From NCBI GenBank assembly GCA_027382625.1, contig JAJKFJ010021217.1, positions 1 through 64,000 on the forward strand: a DNA stretch of 64,000 nucleotides. Reading direction: 5' to 3'. The notes under the pieces are model-generated. The model had not been told where the DNA came from and made no database searches. It worked only from the letters and a program-made list of their open reading frames with translations. This document shows, piece by piece, positions 58,330-64,000 of this stretch. The DNA is from Tetmemena sp. SeJ-2015 (lineage: Eukaryota; Ciliophora; Spirotrichea; Sporadotrichida; Oxytrichidae). Positions within the stretch are counted from its first letter, which is position 1. Every line of letters starts with the position of its first letter. Both the position numbers and the translations under genes were made by a program.

Positions 58330-59004
58330 ATGAAAAATCTCCTATTTACACTCCTATTCGGACTTGCTGTTCTCAACATCTCACATAATAATGATAGAAG
58401 TTCATTAATTTATTTGTAGCACAAGCTTAGCAGTTCAAGCCTGAGATAGAACTTTAATCCTCCATAGTTGCTGACGCTGGCTCGGACATGATGGACTTCC
58501 TCTCTGGATTTTTGAAGGGTTTCGCTGCTGCGGACATCAAGGACATCTCCTCCTGCCATATTGAGGACATGGGAATGCCATAAATAATTTCCTCTCTATA
58601 ATATCCTCAATACTCATTACTCATTATTGAATTATTACTTAGAATGATTAAGACTTTCGAGAGATCGATGAAACAGTTCTCAGCTCACGACCTTGGTTAA
58701 ATCATTGAGGGCTTCAAGACTTTTGGCGCCTTCATCGGAGAAGCTGTGCTTGAGCTCGGCACCTGCCCAGGCGTGAGAGACGAGATCACTAGAATCTCTG
58801 CTAGAGTGGCTGAGATCGCTGACCCCATCAACTTTGTACATACTTAATTAAGTTAACTTCGTGCGCGTGGCTGGTAAGAATGTGGTGCTGCACGGTTTCT
58901 AGGTGATTGATAAAGTCAACGCGGCCGTTAACAAGCAGAAGAAAGGCGACCACTATGGCTTCGGAGAGAAGATCGGTGAAGCTTTCAACATTCTTTTCAG
59001 TTGA
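58330..59004 (+). CDS. Small secreted protein, about 185 residues
   Basis: Starts MKNLLFTLLFGLAVLNISQA, a clear signal peptide completed only after IES removal. The mature part reads VADAGSDMMDFLSGFLKGFA, ADIKDISSCHIEDMGMIKTF, FGAFIGEAVLELGTCPGVRD, RISARVAEIADPINFVRVAG, KNVVLHGFQVIDKVNAAVNK and HYGFGEKIGEAFNILFS, with TGA at 59002-59004. It is helical with two cysteines. Three IESs were resolved, each restoring frame. It lies just downstream of another secreted-protein gene on the same strand. No family recognised. Confidence 0.8.
58386..58423 (+). other. 38 bp IES in signal peptide, pointer CACA
   Basis: Repeats at 58382-58385 and 58420-58423. Excision gives AVLNISQAQQFKPEIELQ. Confidence 0.75.
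58578..58646 (+). other. 69 bp IES, pointer GAATG
   Basis: Repeats at 58573-58577 and 58642-58646. Excision gives HIEDMGMIKTFERSMKQF. Confidence 0.85.
58835..58859 (+). other. 25 bp IES, pointer AACTT
   Basis: Repeats at 58830-58834 and 58855-58859. Excision gives DPINFVRVAGKNVVLHGF. Confidence 0.85.
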
Positions 59005-59279
59005 ACTGCACACTTAAATTCACTCTGCCTTTTCCAGGGGACTGAGTAGTAAACACACTTCTAATCACCTCTATTATGATAGAACATTATCTCTTGTGAC
59101 TGGGGTGAGAAGAAGGCTAATATGAAATTATGAGACATAAAATCAACATAAATATACCTAATAAACATTTCCAATCATAGTATTCACCATCTCAGGTAAA
59201 ATTGAATTTAAATGTTATGGATAATTACTTATAATATAGTAAAATATAATATCTAACTATCCCTATAAAATATCTCCGA

Positions 59280-61009
59280 ATGATCGAAGCTAATCTCCCT
59301 ATTGAATTAATCATTGGCAATCAAACATTGGAAAAGCCACTCACTGTAAAGACTAAACAAGTACATCTTGAAACAATGAATGCTCAAATTCTTCAAGATT
59401 CAACCTCCATAGCTTCAAAATCAATGAGGGCAGAACCACTGATCGTGGAGAATCTATTGTCTCCAGATGTAGAAATCCAAATGCCAAATAATTACCTCCA
59501 ATCTAAAAGTGTTTGGGATTCTTTTGGTCTCTAACAGTTAAGCGTCTATGATTCCCATTTTATACTCTTTAAGTTATCTCATCTAAAATAACTATGAAGA
59601 CATTAACGAAGATGAATAAGAAGATGCAAACCTGCCAAGGCAAGAGGGATTTGTAGAGGAGGCTACAAACTCAAACTCCAACAACTTTGGTAGTCTTAAC
59701 ATTCAAGACGAAGATGATGCGCTAACAATAATTTTTATTAAGATTTTTGCACTAGGACCTGAGCAGACAGGCACTAGAGACTACCCTATTGGCTTTGGTG
59801 AGGATTAGGGATTCCAAGGGACTAGTGATACCTATAGAGAAGACTCACAGATAAATGGGCTGAGCATGGCCTAGAGATTTAGGAAGTCCTTGGAAGTAAT
59901 TCAGCTCACAAACGAAGAGAAGTACACAGAGATTGCAAGGGCCATATTCAATTTACTGCTAGACACCGCTCTAGTAAAAAGACTAAAGTTTATATAAAAT
60001 GTTTGGCAGCACATTTAATTTGTATATTGAGTGGTGATCTCTCTGCTTATAATAATTTAATCTCTCAAAGAAAAAGCAGAGAGCGACAATAGCTTCATTA
60101 ATTTTGGAGTAGCATGGTCATCTGTTGGTACAATAAATGGCATATCTTAGGGAATCTAACTCGTTTCGATTTATAAGCTTTTCAAGAGCGCTTACACTAG
60201 GAGGCTAAGATACTTCCAGAATTTGATTGAGGGGTAAGATTCAACTTACATGTATTCATTTCTATAGAGTACTATTGCTTTTGTGTATAATCGGGTTTGC
60301 CATCAACTTCTTATTTTTTAGTCTTTCTATGAATTCATAAATGTATTTATTTCTCAATCTCCCATGAAGAGGAAGGAGACAATAATTTGAGCACTCTGAC
60401 CCTGGTGAGTTTGATTTTACTGAGCTTGAGAGTGATCTAAATCGTGCTGCTCACTTTCCTAAAGTACTGCTGGTAACCTCTGATCGAGCTAATTGAGAGA
60501 ATAGACAAGGAAGACGCTCCCAAAAGACCCTCTAAGGTAAGATATTGCTTTTCAAATTTTAAGTTTGCTTTAAAACTTTGTATTATAGAATTTGATTGAG
60601 TCTCTGAATGCTATTGACTACAGTACTCTAACTAAGATAGTTGGCTAGCCTATTCAGCAAGAGCAAGAAAAGCAGCTAGGATATCTAATAAGCTCAAGAC
60701 TAATAAATAGATGCCAAGCAAATTCAAATTCAAATCCAGGACGTTGAAAATTAAAGCGAGCACCTCTCATCATCATCTTCTTAAAGCCTGATGTGTTCTA
60801 TCTGTCTGCTAGATATAGATCCCTCTTCAGGGCTGCTCAGCCTCATGCCTTGTAAAAGCCACTACTTTCACTCAGAGTGCATTTAAAAATGGCTCTATAA
60901 TAACTGCATATGCCCAACCTGCAGAACTAAGGTCACTGAGGGCAATCTCAAGGAAACTTAAAAATTCATAGATAAATTTGCAACAGAATAGCTTGTGTTC
61001 AAGGCTTGA
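59280..61009 (+). CDS. Membrane RING-H2 protein, probable E3 ubiquitin ligase
   Basis: Starts MIEANLPIELIIGNQTLEKP. An acidic region follows (NYEDINEDEQEDANLPRQEG). The middle contains hydrophobic stretches compatible with membrane segments (YRVLLLLCIIGFAINFLFF near 60.27 kb). The C-terminal RING-H2 reads MCSICLLDIDPSSGLLSLMP, CKSHYFHSECIQKWLYNN and CICPTCRTKVTEGNLKE. All eight zinc ligands are present, though the first C-H spacing is one residue longer than the usual C-x-H. It ends EQLVFKA with TGA at 61007-61009. Membrane RING-H2 proteins ubiquitinate membrane or ER substrates. Several IESs in the membrane part were not mapped. Confidence 0.7.
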
Positions 61010-61055
61010 AGATTAATTTAGGTTTAAATTGTTAAAGCATTTAAAATAAGTTATT

Positions 61056-64000
61056 TCATAATTAAGGACTAATAAATAATACTATTTACAAAGAAAGGGT
61101 TTCACAATTTATGACCCCCCCTCTCTCTTTCTCATATTGTTTATAATAAGTTTATTTCTCCATCAATTCATTCTGGAGTCTCATCTAACATAGCAAGCAT
61201 TTTTTGAGACTCTTAGAATAAATTTCAAGCTATCTTTTCGAGTTTTCTTTCATCGCTTCTTGCACCTCTCTGAATTTCTCATCTATAAAAGCAAAAACAC
61301 TCTCCTGTATCTATTTCAACTTATTCTGGTGCTTTTACTGTGACAGTAGCTGATTATACTAAAATTGAGGACTCATAAAGCTATTTATTTAGAGCATTTG
61401 CTAGTCTGAGTCGGCATTCTAACTCAAAACTAGAAATATTTTATTCATTCGCTGCTTCTTCAGTTCCAGTTCTTAGCAAAAGCCTTGCTTATTTGTAACT
61501 TATGGAATCAATAGAGGTTTGTTTGAAGTTTTATTCTCTTTGATCTAATCCAAGGATTAATCTATCTTATTTTCAGAATTTGGATTAATTACACTAGTCT
61601 CTACCATTTCTAGATCTTATCCGCTCTTTGGATCCTGAGATTCAGGTTATTGAGGAGATTATACTTTAGGTAAATTTTAGCTTGCCTTCTCCTTTGACTC
61701 AATTGTTTGGGATTTCTCCTCTTCGTTGACTCTTTGATGCTATTAAATCTCTTTGTCTTCATTCTAATTGGGAATGGCCTATTGCTTTTCTTAACTAATA
61801 TTAGGAATATCAACTAGGACTTTGATATTATCTAATTACTGGTGGTCACTTACTACAGCTTTATCTTCTATACTCTATTCTAATTTTTAAGCTACAGTCT
61901 GCATCATTTTAATTTGGGACTCTGCTATTGCTTATTGCTTAGCAGGTGAATTTACTTAAGCATTCTTTACTAAAGGCGCTCCTTCATCCTCAGATCTGCC
62001 CTGAGAGAGTTCATTAGAGAAGGACTAGGTTGGAGAGTACTGATACTCTGAAGATCCGGGATGCAAACTTCCAGAGTTTGTGGTCAGAGGAGTCAGAGAG
62101 AATGTTTCGTTATTTTGCTCATTTATAGTCACTGACTTTATCAACAGGCTCTTTGACTCGACCTCCTGGCTATTTTAAGAACTCGGGTCTTCATATCTAG
62201 TAATCCGAGTTTCTGGATCTCTTTTCTATCTTTTGCTCTTTCTTTCCTCCTTTCTCTATCCCTCATCTAACTCGTCAAGGTCTCCCTCATCATGATGTGT
62301 TGACTTCTTTCTTTTCCCAAGTTTGCTCTTAGTTCTAGAGCCACTATCCTTTATGAGTTCTTCCTCTTGGGAATGATGATTCTTGTGCTTTGATTCTCTC
62401 TTCTTCCTCTCCTTTTTAAGATGAGAGGCCTCTGCTTGATCCACTTCTTTATCTGTTGACTGCTGTCTCTTAGTATACTTGCGCTTTACTCTTTCTTTAG
62501 TCTCATCCTTGCCCTCTTCCTAAGATAAGTGAGAACCTTTATCTTCATTTACCATGTCTACAAGTTTACCGCTAGATGGCTATTTCTCTGCTATCTATCT
62601 CTATCTTTGACTAGTGTTTTCTTGCTCGATCATAGTTTAATCTGAGTTGGTGGGCGATTAGACAGATGTTGTTGAGGCATAGACGGGGGAAATGGTGTTG
62701 CTAGAGCTAGCAGTACTGTTCTCATCAATCACTATAGGATCATTGCTTTTTATCTTGTTTAGAATATTTCTTAAGTCTTGACCGCCTTTTTGTTATTAAT
62801 TAGGAGCTGTCTATTAGACGGACTCATCATAAACTGGATCACTGCATCCAAAGACAGTTTCGATCAACTCACTGTCTTTCATCTCGACTTCACGATCGGC
62901 TTTTTAAGGCTTACCTTTTGCAGAACTCTATTGCTCTTAGTTAAAAGACAAGTCGAATTTATTATCTTGGATATCAAGGCTAGCTTCTTCATCTAATGCC
63001 TACTGAATTTCACCTCTCATATTTCCTAGAACTTCCTCCGCCTTCTAAATAAACTTGGATTAGCGGATGAATGGCTCCTATCTGATGCCAATTATCTCTA
63101 TCAGTTTTTAGAAAATCATTCTTTCATCTATCTGGCCTAATCGATTCTTTAAGCTCTTTAACTAATCGAGAGTGATCTCCTCATTTTCATAGTCGCCTCT
63201 TTTGTAGGAAACCTTAAACTCGGCCTCTAAGAAGTACTTAATGAAAGATATAAGCTAGAGTCCCTCAGAATAACTATCTGTAAATCTTGAGTCTCCAATG
63301 ACGTGGTTATGCACGATGCGCGAGAATTCCATCTCCTCCTTACCCCATTCATTGGTAGAGTTTGAAGTAAGTTCGAGTGCATCGAAAAAGATTCTTGAGC
63401 GACTCAAACTCTCGAACATTTCTACTATCTTGAAAGGACAGCTAGTGTTTCTCCTCTCTTATTACCCTTTTTAGCCAGTTGAGTAATGCTAAGGGGTGGA
63501 TTCTCTTACGAGGCTATCGCACTTACAATAGAAAATAGCTATGATTTCTTCGTCCATAATTCTCTCCCCAGAGAAGGTGTAAAACTCCACATTATGAGGA
63601 ATCTTGCAACTCTTTTCAAGTTTAAAGAGGCTGGAGTAGTATTCAAAAGCTTTGCTATCTTTACTGGATAATTTTTTATTCATCTTAAGTCGTATCTTTT
63701 GCTTCTAATGGACTTAATTGACATGAGTAGTATCCTTCTCCTACTCCCACTTGGTTGATCTTTAATTCTAGTGATGGTATTATTGATTATTGTTGGTGGT
63801 GTTGTTCTATTTTTAGTTCTAGAGAAAACGAGGACTGCTCAAATTATTTCTAGCCACACTGCCACTTCTATACTAGTCGCCTCTTCTATAATCTTATTAT
63901 CTCACATCTCTATTTTATTGATGTCCATTCTGTGCAAGTGAACCTTGTGGATTGCTGCCATTCTAATAGCCTCTCTGATAGTTTTAGTTATAGTAGACAT
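61056..64000 (-). CDS. Large charged, probably nuclear protein (may run off the window)
   Basis: An ATG occupies 63998-64000 (MSTITKTIREAIRMAAIHKV), but coding may begin beyond the window. Blocks: SKAFEYYSSLFKLEKSCKIP, FFDALELTSNSTNEWGKEEM, EGLQLISFIKYFLEAEFKVS, ENEEITLDQLKSLKNRLGQI. From about 62.6 to 62.2 kb it is very basic with Lys/Arg/His runs (ERVKRKYTKRQQSTDKEVD, KKERKKRESKHKNHHSQEE, RTKSKLGKRKKSTHHDEG), suggesting nuclear localisation. The C-terminus is coiled coil (MKENSKRQLEIYSKSLKK, QNELMEKQTYYKQYEKERG), with TGA at 61056-61058. No family recognised; IESs not mapped. Confidence 0.5.

Overview
The window reads as germline (micronuclear) DNA of a spirotrich ciliate of the Oxytricha/Stylonychia/Tetmemena kind. 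Two observations support this. First, the genes use UAA and UAG as glutamine and only UGA as stop: the RAD23 gene needs an in-frame TAA and TAG to read through its UBA domains and ends on TGA. Second, most genes are interrupted by short AT-rich inserts that lack GT/AG ends, break the frame or add UGA, and are bounded by 2-9 bp direct repeats. Removing the insert plus one repeat copy restores frame and family motifs each time I tried it. These are internal eliminated sequences (IESs) between macronuclear-destined segments (MDSs), with the repeats as 'pointers'. No telomeric repeat was seen.

Layout. 1-1 kb: AT-rich, nothing recognised. 1.2-10 kb (all minus): two paralogous MGCC-ankyrin-like genes flank a bacterial-type Orn/Lys/Arg decarboxylase whose two halves lie in swapped order (3.5-4.4 and 6.0-6.9 kb) and share a 13 bp pointer. 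10-14 kb (minus): two unknown proteins, the second Q/N-rich. 14.6-16.1 kb (minus): a leucine-rich-repeat protein. 16.3-24.1 kb (plus): two long low-complexity proteins. 24.1-25.0 kb (plus): five displaced MDSs of the carboxypeptidase gene whose main locus is at 41.5-46.5 kb (minus). 25.1-27.4 kb (minus): LRR/coiled-coil protein. 27.8-39.4 kb (plus): a RING-variant/FHA ubiquitin-ligase-like protein followed by long coiled-coil and Q/N/S-rich proteins. 39.5-41.0 kb (minus): basic S/Q-rich protein. 41.5-46.5 kb (minus): scrambled M14 cytosolic carboxypeptidase (CCP/AGBL type) with a long Q/N-rich tail. 47.3-51.5 kb (minus): large IQ/coiled-coil protein. 52.5-54.0 kb (minus): RAD23, with ordinary introns and no IES seen. 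54-55.2 kb: AT-rich, with a 110 bp direct repeat. 55.2 kb: tRNA-Leu(UAA). 55.7-61 kb (plus): a secreted Asn/Thr-rich protein, a small secreted protein and a membrane RING-H2 protein. 61-64 kb (minus): a charged, probably nuclear protein that may run off the window.

The genes do not form an operon or pathway. They look like precursors of separate macronuclear minichromosomes. The main biology is the DNA rearrangement itself: a carboxypeptidase that can only be assembled by inverting and interleaving two loci 20 kb apart, a permuted decarboxylase, IESs at the same positions in two paralogs, and IESs that remove as little as 4-7 bp. Exon, IES and gene ends were worked out by hand. Named junctions are firm; ends of low-complexity genes are approximate.
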